Shown here: piece by piece, positions 1-6,271 of the stretch | Layout: the number at the start of each line of letters is the position of its first letter | Position numbering within the stretch: the first letter of the stretch is position 1 | Assembly (NCBI GenBank): GCA_964343305.1 | Contig: CAYFJO010000407.1 | Span: forward strand, 1-9,971 | Direction: 5' to 3' | Length of the DNA: 9,971 bases | Origin: CAYFJO01 sp964343305 | GTDB taxonomy: Bacteria > Planctomycetota > Planctomycetia > Pirellulales > Pirellulaceae | The notes under the pieces: model-generated | The model's database searches: none | What the model saw: the letters and a program-made list of their open reading frames with translations, nothing else | What the model was told of the DNA's origin: nothing | Position numbers and translations under genes: made by a program

Positions 1-47
1 CCGCTTTGAGCGGCTCCCATATTTCAAGCCTCCGGCTCTGCCGGAGG
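1..47. repeat. Two consecutive short hairpins (REP-like)
   Basis: The first hairpin pairs CCGCT (1-5) with AGCGG (9-13) around a TTG loop and may extend beyond the left edge. The second is a perfect 8-bp stem, CCTCCGGC (29-36) with GCCGGAGG (40-47), around a TCT loop. No T-tract follows on either strand, so this is not a standard intrinsic terminator. The second stem ends directly against the stop codon (48-50) of the minus-strand methyltransferase remnant. Paired GC-rich stems of this kind resemble dispersed extragenic palindromes, but copy number cannot be judged from one window. A role as transcription terminator for the minus-strand gene remains possible. Confidence 0.5.
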
Positions 48-892
48 TCACTGACTGCCAATTTTATTTGCAACTCTCAGAACCACTTTCGGCTCGCCAA
101 CGAAAGAAACCGCATCGTTCGCATCTTGGCGAATTATCGTAGCAACGGACATCCCTGGATGGTTTGCTAAATCTCCAAACCATGCAACCAATTGTTTGCA
201 CTCTCCTCGATGATCAATCCACTCAAGTTGGGCTGTCTGCTTCCAATAATCCGGAACTTTGCTTGCCGGCGCGAGTTTGATGCACGCGCTTGCGTTCTTT
301 TTAAGCATCTTGTCCAGTACGCACAATGCAGGATCTGAAAACTCAAGGCGAACGGTACGCCGGTCTTTCGGTCGGCGATCGGGGTCGATATGCCAAATCG
401 AACAAGCGTCGATTGGTAAGAACTCGATTCCCTGGATTCTTGTTGAAGCATGCCGAGTGACGCAGCATTTGCCGACGCAAGCAAGGCGGCGATGGCGTTG
501 CGATCGATTCCAACCGTTGGCCCTTGGTCACCAAAGGCAAGGAAGTCATCTCCGATTCCACAACACAAATCGACAACTTCGGCATTCTTGCGCATACGAA
601 TTGCTTTGAATCGCGCAACCTGTTCGCCTGTTGCTTGCTCGAATCCCTTTCGCGTGAAGAACATTTGAGCCGCTCGGTGAAACTTCGTCGTTGCGCGACG
701 GCGCAGCTCGACCTGTTCGAGAACCAAATGTGTCCTTGTGCTCGTCAGGTCTTTGCGGAGCGATGTTGCCAAACGCGGCGACACTTCCGCTTCAGCCGCA
801 ACGCTTTCCAAATAGGGACGGGCCTGGTCGCTGATCAGCCAACGGTAATCTTCGATGGGAAGGGGTTGCGAGTTGGGCATGACGGGTCCCAC
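48..892 (-). pseudogene. SAM-dependent methyltransferase (THUMP-like family), frameshifted and 3'-truncated
   Basis: The N-terminal part reads from ATG 880 (alternatively GTG 892). It carries a clear class I methyltransferase motif I at about residues 102-117 (VVDLCCGIGDDFLAFG), followed by an acidic GID at the end of the next strand. Near position 450 the coherent frame ends. The protein continues in the frame shifted by -1 with HIDPDRRPKDRRTV, then KLAPASK, DHRGECKQLVAWFG and FVGEP, ending at 48-50. The DPDRR and KLxPASK segments are hallmarks I remember from the methyltransferases that carry a C-terminal THUMP-like domain. The pattern fits loss of one base around 440-470. The joined product would be about 275 residues, whereas family members are usually near 400, and it stops where the THUMP-like domain should begin. 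No slippery heptamer is visible at the junction, so programmed frameshifting is unlikely. Alternatives are a sequencing error for the frameshift, or natural gene decay. Confidence 0.75.
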
Positions 893-916
893 TTGTTCAA
901 ACTATCGTTTACGCGG

Positions 917-934
917 ATGATGGCCATCATGGCC
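917..934. promoter_or_regulatory. Overlapping palindromes at a divergent start region
   Basis: Positions 917-930 form a perfect 14-base palindrome, ATGATGGCCATCAT. Positions 922-934 form a second inverted repeat, GGCCAT-C-ATGGCC. Both lie in the gap between the divergent methyltransferase remnant and the 145-residue gene, and they overlap the possible plus-strand start codons at 917, 920 and 929. Such symmetry could be an operator. It could equally be a by-product of the MMAIMAG codons, so function is inferred only. Confidence 0.3.
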
Positions 935-1354
935 GGAACCATACAGCATCTCGGAATGTACCTGCATCTGGCAAGGGCCAGTCAGCGTCGCCGGCGGCCG
1001 CATGTGCGGGACAAGCTCTTGGTGCTGGCAGCCGAAGTCGCCAGCAATATCAATTTGCCACTGGTTGCCGAGTATTGCCGATTCGCCGTGCTCGACCACA
1101 ATCCGGGGCACATGCTCAAACGGTGGACAACGTTTTCGGACGCCATGCTGGATGACGATTTCCTGTATTTTCTAAAGCAGGTGCGGCGCCGATATCCGCC
1201 TGAGAAAGCGGAGCGGATGCTGGACAACCTCGGCATCGACATGGCCCACGAGCGAGATGCGTACTACACTGATCAAGAATACGCGTCATCCTTGTTGGGG
1301 ATCTCTGTTGAGTCGCTTGAAGAGATGTTCGGCGACGGGCTCGATCGGTCGTAG
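917..1354 (+). CDS. Conserved-looking protein of unknown function, 145 aa
   Basis: I do not recognise a named domain. From ATG 917 the product is 145 residues, soluble, without a signal peptide or membrane segment. The middle (residues 30-60) is a helical stretch with AAEVASNINLPLVAEYCRFAVL, followed by HNPGHMLKRW. A basic segment FLKQVRRRYPPEKAERML precedes an acidic C-terminal tail containing YYTDQEYASSLLGIS. The open frame extends upstream to 524, but that part lies antisense to the methyltransferase coding sequence and looks like a shadow. I therefore start at the ATG cluster 917/920/929; ATG 956 is also in frame, and none has a strong ribosome binding site. It reads like a small planctomycete-specific family of unknown role. 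The same-strand gene downstream starts 123 bases after its stop. Confidence 0.7.
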   Translation: MMAIMAGTIQHLGMYLHLARASQRRRRPHVRDKLLVLAAEVASNINLPLVAEYCRFAVLDHNPGHMLKRWTTFSDAMLDDDFLYFLKQVRRRYPPEKAERMLDNLGIDMAHERDAYYTDQEYASSLLGISVESLEEMFGDGLDRS

Positions 1355-1465
1355 CGATCGTATCTCTTGTCACAATCACAGTGTTGAGCTTATTCCGAGT
1401 CGCCAAAAAACTTCCAAGTGTCCCGGACCAGATGCCGATCCGTGATGATGGATCGCCGTCAGAAC

Positions 1466-1470
1466 AAGGA
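1466..1470 (+). promoter_or_regulatory. Ribosome binding site for the 1478 gene
   Basis: AAGGA lies seven bases before ATG 1478. It selects this start over the upstream in-frame start at 1418, which has no such site and would place a polar stretch before the hydrophobic N-terminus. Confidence 0.6.
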
Positions 1471-1477
1471 AACACAC

Positions 1478-2215
1478 ATGGGACGCAAACTGTTTTTGTT
1501 CGTGGGCTTGATTGCGGCAACCGCCGGACCGTACCTTTATTCGAAGGGTGACGTTGCTTCCATCAAACAACACATCAGTGACTGGTTCGGCCAGCACGTG
1601 GGTTATGATCAGCCGTTGTCCGTCAGCGGGCCGGAAGTAACAACAGATTCGACGGAGCAGAACGCAACGGCGACTGCCCCGTCCATTTTCCAGCCACCGG
1701 GAGTTTCTCCTGTCGCGGTGCACGATCATTCAAAGCTGGCGTTTCATCAGTTCTTTGACTTCGCGATCACCCCGGATGTGGTTGTGCAGAACTGGCCGCG
1801 GGTGTCGACGTCGCTGGCAGACATGCAAATGTCGGGCATGCGGGTCGCTCTTGTGACGGGAACCAACCCGGACGACTTGCACGGTTCGCTGTCCTACTAT
1901 TTCGACCAGCATCGTCGTCTTCAGCGGCTCACGTTTCAAGGCCGCTCGGGCGACGCGCGAAAACTGATCGTGTTGCTGACCCAATACCACGGTTTTCGCG
2001 CCAACGAATCGCTCGGGGCTGGATTCTATGCAAAGCGCTGGAACGGCCGAATCGCGAGCGCGTTGTGGATTGAGCACGCGCCGCTGATTGACGAACAATC
2101 GTCACATTCACGCCTGTCGGTCATGTTGGAAATCAACCGCACGGACGGTGTGTATCGGCTGAGTGACGAATTCGCGCAGTTTCTCGAGCAGCGAGACATC
2201 AGCGTTCGGCGGTAA
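1478..2215 (+). CDS. Membrane-anchored or secreted protein of unknown function, 245 aa
   Basis: The product starts MGRKLFLFVGLIAATAGPYLY, a basic N-terminus followed by a hydrophobic run of about 15 residues, typical of a signal peptide or single membrane anchor. No clear signal peptidase site follows, so an anchor is more likely. Residues 25-85 are a polar, low-complexity linker rich in Thr, Ser, Ala and Pro. The remainder looks like one compact domain: FFDFAITPDVVVQNWPRVST, ALVTGTNPDDLHGSLSYYFD, then RLTFQGRSGDARKLIVLL. It ends in a strand-rich region and a short helix (LSDEFAQFLEQRDISVRR). The domain resembles a planctomycete-restricted family of unknown function that I recall (possibly DUF6690; not verified). 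No catalytic motif is visible. It probably faces the periplasm. Its end converges with the PDZ gene across a large hairpin. Confidence 0.8.
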   Translation: MGRKLFLFVGLIAATAGPYLYSKGDVASIKQHISDWFGQHVGYDQPLSVSGPEVTTDSTEQNATATAPSIFQPPGVSPVAVHDHSKLAFHQFFDFAITPDVVVQNWPRVSTSLADMQMSGMRVALVTGTNPDDLHGSLSYYFDQHRRLQRLTFQGRSGDARKLIVLLTQYHGFRANESLGAGFYAKRWNGRIASALWIEHAPLIDEQSSHSRLSVMLEINRTDGVYRLSDEFAQFLEQRDISVRR

Positions 2216-2241
2216 GGCGATTGCGGGAAAATAGTGTACCA

Positions 2242-2298
2242 GTAGCTGGACTCGTAAGAGTTCAGGTGAACCGGCTGAATTCTCACGAATCCAGCTAC
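2242..2298. terminator. Long imperfect hairpin between convergent genes
   Basis: Two 24-base arms, 2242-2265 and 2275-2298, pair around a nine-base loop (GTGAACCGG). In DNA only three positions of 24 are mismatched. In a minus-strand transcript two of these become G-U pairs, and in a plus-strand transcript one does. Beyond a three-base bulge (2299-2301), ACCA (2238-2241) can also pair with TGGT (2302-2305). It lies between the stop at 2215 and the convergent stop at 2338, so a bidirectional transcription stop is the simplest reading. No T-tract follows, so a dispersed palindromic repeat is an alternative. Confidence 0.6.
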
Positions 2299-2337
2299 AT
2301 TTGGTCCATCAAGAAGCCGCAACCGCCAAAGTGTTTG

Positions 2338-3348
2338 CTAATCTCGTGAGGTCTTGTCGGCATCTTCAAGTTCGCGAACGCGCTGTTGGAGTTGGTCGAC
2401 TTGTGATTGCAGCAGTTCGACCTGCCGACTCAGGGCTTCCAATTCTGATGCGGCGCGAGGCGCGGGTGCAGGAGCGGGAGTTGGTGGAGCCAAGCGATCG
2501 AGAAGACCTTCCAAATGTCGCAACACGGGCCGATCCGCTGTCTTTGGCCGCGGCTCCGGCAACAAGGAAGGGGCAGGTATTGCCGCCGGCGGTGGTGCTG
2601 TGGTCCCGTCCAACTCGACGGTTTGCCGCATCAATCGATCGCTTTCGTAATACGAAAGCTCGACTTTGTCTCCGGGGCGATACAATGCCAGGTGGTTGAC
2701 CAAATCGGCGGGGACATCGACCCGGCGACCATCGACGGCGACGATGACATGGCCGATTTGAAGTCCAGCTCGATCGGCAGGCGAACCTGCACGAATGCTC
2801 CGGATCAACGCGCCGCGCAAAACCGCCAACTTGTGCTCACGGCGCCGCGGTTCCGTCACTTCAAAGACGTTGATCCCAAGCACGGCCCGGCCAGCAGTTC
2901 GACGCGGAACGGGCAATGGTTTGGAAACATCGGCGGTTGCATCACCTGGCTTGAGTGCTGTGGTCGGTCGTTTGCCCAACGTCACTTCGACGGTCAGTCG
3001 TCGGCCCGCGCGTGCAACTTCAAACGTTGGTTTGTCGCCCGTCTTCAATCCGCTCATCGCGTCGCCCATTTCATCGACATCGGCGATGACTTTGCGATTG
3101 ATGGCAAGAATGCGATCGCCTCTTTGAATTCCCGCCGCCGCAGCGGGTCCGCCGAGCTTCACCGAGATCACTTCAATGCCGGGCGAACCATCCGCAGGGG
3201 CGTCACCCACCAACCCGAGATAACCGGCATCGGAAACCGGCAAGGTCTCTTTGGCAATCTGGGCTTCGAGCTTTTCCAGCGATGACTGAGCGATAGCCGA
3301 ACTGCCGATCACCGCGCAGACAGCGACCGCGAACGAATTAGATTTCAT
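2338..3348 (-). CDS. Exported two-PDZ-domain protein with C-terminal coiled coil, 336 aa
   Basis: The start at ATG 3348 is chosen because it gives a clean signal peptide (MKSNSFAVAVCAVIGSSAIA, likely cut before QSS) and has an AAGG site nine bases upstream. The upstream start at 3414 would bury the signal sequence behind 22 residues and overlap the promoter. Residues about 43-125 form a first PDZ domain (YLGLVGD, GGPAAAAGIQRGDRILAINRKVI, VTLGKRP). Residues about 157-247 form a second (VLGINVFEV, AGSPADRAGLQIGHVIVAVDGRRV). A Pro/Ala-rich linker (250-298) leads to a coiled coil at about 301-330 with heptad Leu/Val. There is no trypsin-like domain or Ser-His-Asp triad, so this is not a DegP-type protease. 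It is more likely a periplasmic binding, adaptor or scaffold protein that oligomerises through its coil. Its partner is unknown. Confidence 0.88.
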   Translation of the reverse strand: MKSNSFAVAVCAVIGSSAIAQSSLEKLEAQIAKETLPVSDAGYLGLVGDAPADGSPGIEVISVKLGGPAAAAGIQRGDRILAINRKVIADVDEMGDAMSGLKTGDKPTFEVARAGRRLTVEVTLGKRPTTALKPGDATADVSKPLPVPRRTAGRAVLGINVFEVTEPRRREHKLAVLRGALIRSIRAGSPADRAGLQIGHVIVAVDGRRVDVPADLVNHLALYRPGDKVELSYYESDRLMRQTVELDGTTAPPPAAIPAPSLLPEPRPKTADRPVLRHLEGLLDRLAPPTPAPAPAPRAASELEALSRQVELLQSQVDQLQQRVRELEDADKTSRD

Positions 3349-3357
3349 GGATTGACG

Positions 3358-3362
3358 CCTTT
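3358..3362 (-). promoter_or_regulatory. Ribosome binding site for the PDZ gene
   Basis: On the minus strand AAAGG lies nine bases before ATG 3348. Together with the signal peptide it supports that start over the one at 3414. Confidence 0.55.
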
Positions 3363-3412
3363 CAAATAGTGGGGAAATGCGAATCAGCAACGCGCCAACC
3401 CCCGCACGCTTC

Positions 3413-3421
3413 ATTATACCA
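3413..3421 (-). promoter_or_regulatory. Extended -10 promoter of the PDZ gene
   Basis: The minus strand reads TGGTATAAT here: a perfect TATAAT (3418 to 3413) preceded by the TGN extension. No good -35 hexamer is visible at 16-18 bases, which is tolerated by extended -10 promoters. Transcription would begin near 3406, giving a leader of about 58 bases before ATG 3348. It also argues against translation starting at 3414. Confidence 0.5.
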
Positions 3422-3466
3422 GATTTCGACGGACGACCAGCACGTTGAACAAATCAATGTGCAGCA

Positions 3467-3491
3467 GCCCGGCTACTTTGAGTAGCCGGGC
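3467..3491. repeat. Perfect 11-bp hairpin in a divergent gap
   Basis: GCCCGGCTACT (3467-3477) pairs perfectly with AGTAGCCGGGC (3481-3491) around a TTG loop. It lies in the 199-bp gap between the divergent PDZ and GNAT genes, about 50 bases upstream of the PDZ -10 box, so it is not at a gene end and has no T-tract. That position does not suit a terminator for either neighbour. Its apex CTTTGAG also occurs in the hairpin at 1-13. A dispersed palindromic repeat or a protein binding site is more likely. Confidence 0.6.
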
Positions 3492-3547
3492 CGCTAAGAT
3501 CGAAACTGTGGATGACTTAAGCACACGGCCTGGGGTATCGTTGGAAC

Positions 3548-4534
3548 ATGAACCTATCTGATAACACGGTAATTGACGTAAGAGCTGCCGAATCTGACGA
3601 ACAGGTCGCTGCGTTGGCTTTGCTGTTTTCTTCGCAGCCGGCTGTGGTTCAGCAGCATTTGATCGTGGGAATCCTCGAGCAGGCACGCAATGACCCGCAA
3701 TCCTTAGCCGGTTTGACCGGAGCTTGGAGACAGGGAATTCTGGTTGGCGCTGGCTGGCTGCAAGTCATGCCGGGAAGAACTGCGATCGTCTGGCCGCCCG
3801 AATTGCTGGCCGGCGAATCCAGCGAAACGGCGGAATTGATCATGGAGCGTCTGGATCAGCTTGCAGGCCAACGTGGAATCCGTTTGGCCCAGGCGGTGAT
3901 CCACGTAAATGATGAAATCACCAGCACACGATTCCACCGAGCAGGATACGAAAAGATAGCCGATTTGCTTTACATGTCCTGCGAACAAGCTGACTTGTCC
4001 CGTGATCCGCCAGTGTCTTCACTCGGATTTCAGCCGTACCAAACTGACCAGCAACCACGTCTCGAACGCCTGATTGAACGCACGTACGCCCAGACACTGG
4101 ATTGTCCGCGATTAAATGGCATCCGCCGGATGTCGGACGTGGTGGGCGGTTATCTGGCGACGGGCGAATTTGCGGCCAATCGTTGGTTTTTCGTTGTACA
4201 CGATTCGGACGACGTCGGCTGTTTGCTGCTAACGGACCACCCGCGAGACGATCAATGGGAGTTGATCTATATGGCGCTGGTCCCCGAAGCGCGGGGGCAT
4301 GGGTGGGGGCAGGTCATCGCGGAGTTTGCGCAGTGGCAAGCCTATTGTGCCGGACGAGCACGTCTAGTGTTGGCCGTGGACGCAAGAAACACACCCGCAA
4401 CCAACATGTATACCAGCGTCGGATTCAATACCATCGACCAGCGTTGCATTCTGTTGAAGGTCTTCGACGCAAGCGAGACGATGGATGAACGCGTTTTCCA
4501 CCAGTCGACTTTTCGCGGCAACAAAAAAATCTGA
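3548..4534 (+). CDS. GNAT family N-acetyltransferase, probably two GNAT folds, 328 aa
   Basis: GNAT enzymes move an acyl group from acyl-CoA to an amine. The C-terminal half (about 160-305) has the acetyl-CoA-binding motif A, YMALVPEARGHGWGQVIAEF (residues 241-260), matching V-x-x-x-x-R-G-x-G-x-G. It is followed by motif B-like LAVDARNTPATNMYTSVGF (275-293), in which Asn and Tyr are typical. The N-terminal half (about 8-150) has the length and strand/helix pattern of a GNAT fold (LVGAGWLQVMPG, then a helix, then HVNDEITSTRFHRAGYEKIADLLYM) but lacks the R-G-x-G loop. This suggests a degenerate first domain, as in tandem GNAT proteins such as MshD. The length, about twice a single GNAT, agrees. 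Substrate is unknown. The start at 3548 is the first ATG; a weak TTGGAA precedes it. The gene lies upstream of dnaA on the same strand, with a 278-base gap. Confidence 0.88.
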   Translation: MNLSDNTVIDVRAAESDEQVAALALLFSSQPAVVQQHLIVGILEQARNDPQSLAGLTGAWRQGILVGAGWLQVMPGRTAIVWPPELLAGESSETAELIMERLDQLAGQRGIRLAQAVIHVNDEITSTRFHRAGYEKIADLLYMSCEQADLSRDPPVSSLGFQPYQTDQQPRLERLIERTYAQTLDCPRLNGIRRMSDVVGGYLATGEFAANRWFFVVHDSDDVGCLLLTDHPRDDQWELIYMALVPEARGHGWGQVIAEFAQWQAYCAGRARLVLAVDARNTPATNMYTSVGFNTIDQRCILLKVFDASETMDERVFHQSTFRGNKKI

Positions 4535-4812
4535 ATCAAACTCAAGTCGCTTTTCGCGGAATTCATCGGCTTGTTCACGCAAGGCCAAAAAACTTTGGAC
4601 TACTTCGCATTTGACCATTTGACACATCTGCTAGCTATCGTAAAATCGGTCCCCTAACGTTTTTGAACCTAACGGTGACACGGGTGTTTTTTGCATTCGT
4701 AAGCTTCCCTATATAACCTGCTTCTATCGCTGGCGGCGGTCGTCGTCGGGCCATTGATGGTCTGATGAAGTGTAAACGTCTAGCATGACAGCGATGAAGA
4801 TGTGCGCGAAGG
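4535..4812 (+). promoter_or_regulatory. dnaA upstream region: Intergenic region upstream of dnaA
   Basis: No convincing gene lies here. A possible promoter is TTTGCA (4690-4695) and TATAAC (4712-4717) with a 16-base spacer, which would give a leader of roughly 90 bases. CCTAACG occurs twice in direct orientation at 4653-4659 and 4668-4674. A 15-16 base segment ending CTTTTCGCGG occurs at 4503-4518 (inside the GNAT 3' end) and again at 4545-4559. I find no match to the DnaA box TTATNCACA on either strand and no long AT-rich tract, so neither autoregulation by DnaA nor an origin is supported. Confidence 0.35.
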
Positions 4813-6219
4813 ATGCTGCAGGAAGTGACCACGGACGATACGGACATCGTGTCGGTTTTGCGCAACGCATTGGCCGACAAGGTTGGACAGGATCGATTTG
4901 CACTTTGGTTTGGCGCGGCGGATTGCGTGGCGATCGAACAGGGTGCGATCGTGGTGTCTGCATCCAACCAATTCGCCTTGGATCGTTTGCGAAAAGATTT
5001 TCGCGACGATTTGCGAGTTGTCTCATCGCAAGTGCTGGGCCGCGAATTGAACATCGAGTTTCGCGTGGACGCGGAACAAGATGCCATCGGCCAAGCGGGC
5101 GCAGATCAGCCGTCTTGTCGCCCGCAATCGCCGCCATCGGAATCAAAGTCCGCTGGACAATCTGTCGAGCAAAAGAAATTGTCGCGGCGATACGCCAGCC
5201 TCGACAGTTTCGTCGTCGGAGACCTCAATCGGGTTGCTTTTACCGCCGCCGCTTCCACATCGGGGCGATTGGGTGCGGTGACACCGTTGTTTGTTTACGG
5301 TCCGACAGGATCTGGCAAAACGCACCTGCTCCAGGGAATTTTGACCGCGGTGCGAAAGACACAGCCGCGCCGCCGATCCATTCTGCTGTCCGCCGAACAG
5401 TTTACTACCTATTTTCTCGAAGCGTTGCGTGGCACGGGCCTGCCAAGCTTTCGCAGCCGCTATCGGAACGCCGATTTGCTGTTGATCGACGACGTGCAGT
5501 TCTTTGCCGGCAAGCGAGCTACGTTGGTGGAGTTGCAACACACGATTGATTCGCTGCTTCGCGAAGGGCGGCAAGTTGTGTTGGCGGCGGACCGTTCGCC
5601 GATCGAACTGTCGGGAGTCGGTCCGGAACTCGTTACACGAATGTCTGGCGGCCTCGTTTGTGCGATCGAACGGCCGGAAAAAGCAACGCGACGTGGAATC
5701 GCGGATCAATTCGCGCGACAGCGGCAATACGACATGCCGCCGGACGTGCTGGATCTGATCGCGACAGAAATCAGCGGCGATGCCAGACAGATTTCCGGTG
5801 CGTTGAATCGATTGCACGCGACCAGCAAAGCACTCGACGCTCCGATTACCGTTGAATTCGCACAGAACGCGCTGAGCGACATCTTTCGTTCGATCCGGCC
5901 CATGGTTCGCATTACCGACGTCGAACAAGCCGTGTGTGAAGTGTTCGGGCTGGACCCCAAGCAGTTGCACTCGCCAAGACGTTCACGTACGATCGCCGAG
6001 CCGCGGATGCTGGCGATGTGGCTGGCTCGCAAATACACGCGGGCGGCGTTTTCAGAAATTGGCGAACACTTTGGCCGCCGCAGTCACAGCACCGTCATTT
6101 CGGCGCAAAAGAAAGTCGGAGCATGGATGACCGCGGGGAAAGCAGTCCAAATTGGTCACGGAGATTGTACCGTGGACGACGCCATCCGTCGCATCGAAAC
6201 GCGACTGCGCGTCGGGTAG
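4813..6219 (+). CDS. dnaA: Chromosomal replication initiator protein DnaA, 468 aa
   Basis: DnaA binds origin DnaA boxes, oligomerises in its ATP form and melts the origin. All four domains are present. Domain I is at about 10-85 (VLRNALADKVGQDRFALWFG), and a short polar domain II linker follows (about 86-122). Domain III has Walker A GPTGSGKT (163-170), Walker B LLLIDD (222-227), sensor I near AADRSP (258-263), a box VII arginine in ELVTRM (Arg276) and sensor II in DARQISGALNRL. Domain IV is the DNA-binding helix-turn-helix with RRSRTIAEPRMLAMWLAR and the signature FGRRSHSTVISAQKKV (about 420-435). Length is normal for the family. The start is uncertain. ATG 4813 has its purine-rich site (GCGAAGG) directly adjacent, too close to serve. 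GTG 4825 would have GAAGGA 11 bases upstream and give a protein starting (M)TTDDTDIVS, which looks like other planctomycete DnaA proteins as I remember them. No dnaN follows; the next gene converges 52 bases away. Confidence 0.96.
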   Translation: MLQEVTTDDTDIVSVLRNALADKVGQDRFALWFGAADCVAIEQGAIVVSASNQFALDRLRKDFRDDLRVVSSQVLGRELNIEFRVDAEQDAIGQAGADQPSCRPQSPPSESKSAGQSVEQKKLSRRYASLDSFVVGDLNRVAFTAAASTSGRLGAVTPLFVYGPTGSGKTHLLQGILTAVRKTQPRRRSILLSAEQFTTYFLEALRGTGLPSFRSRYRNADLLLIDDVQFFAGKRATLVELQHTIDSLLREGRQVVLAADRSPIELSGVGPELVTRMSGGLVCAIERPEKATRRGIADQFARQRQYDMPPDVLDLIATEISGDARQISGALNRLHATSKALDAPITVEFAQNALSDIFRSIRPMVRITDVEQAVCEVFGLDPKQLHSPRRSRTIAEPRMLAMWLARKYTRAAFSEIGEHFGRRSHSTVISAQKKVGAWMTAGKAVQIGHGDCTVDDAIRRIETRLRVG

Positions 6220-6271
6220 CGTACGCGGGGGTGTCCTACTTGACCAGGCGGGCGTGGCGGAACGCGCGTTG

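Noticed and set aside
524..916. Upstream plus-strand extension of the 145-aa protein
   Set aside because: It is antisense to the methyltransferase motifs, is Cys/Arg-rich without coherent structure, and looks like a shadow frame.
1342..1360. CGATCG repeated around a seven-base loop at the end of the 145-aa gene, as a terminator
   Set aside because: Each arm is itself a palindrome, the stem is only six pairs, it spans the stop codon, and no T-tract follows.
2515..3285. Plus-strand open frame of 256 residues opposite the PDZ gene
   Set aside because: It is antisense to two clear PDZ domains and a signal peptide, with no motif of its own.
3507..3515. TGTGGATGA, one mismatch from a DnaA box
   Set aside because: A single site with one mismatch is expected about twice by chance in 10 kb on both strands. 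It is isolated and more than 1 kb from dnaA.
4668..4692. Terminator for the GNAT gene at ACACGGGTGT followed by Ts
   Set aside because: A T-run follows, but the stem would be only three pairs with a workable loop.
4785..5549. Alternative plus-strand reading frame of 254 residues overlapping dnaA
   Set aside because: It overlaps the conserved DnaA domains I to III in another frame and has no recognisable motif.
6220..6271. Bidirectional terminator between dnaA and the haem protein
   Set aside because: Only loopless palindromes are present (GCGTACGC at 6219-6226, AACGCGCGTT at 6261-6270). No hairpin with a usable loop is visible.
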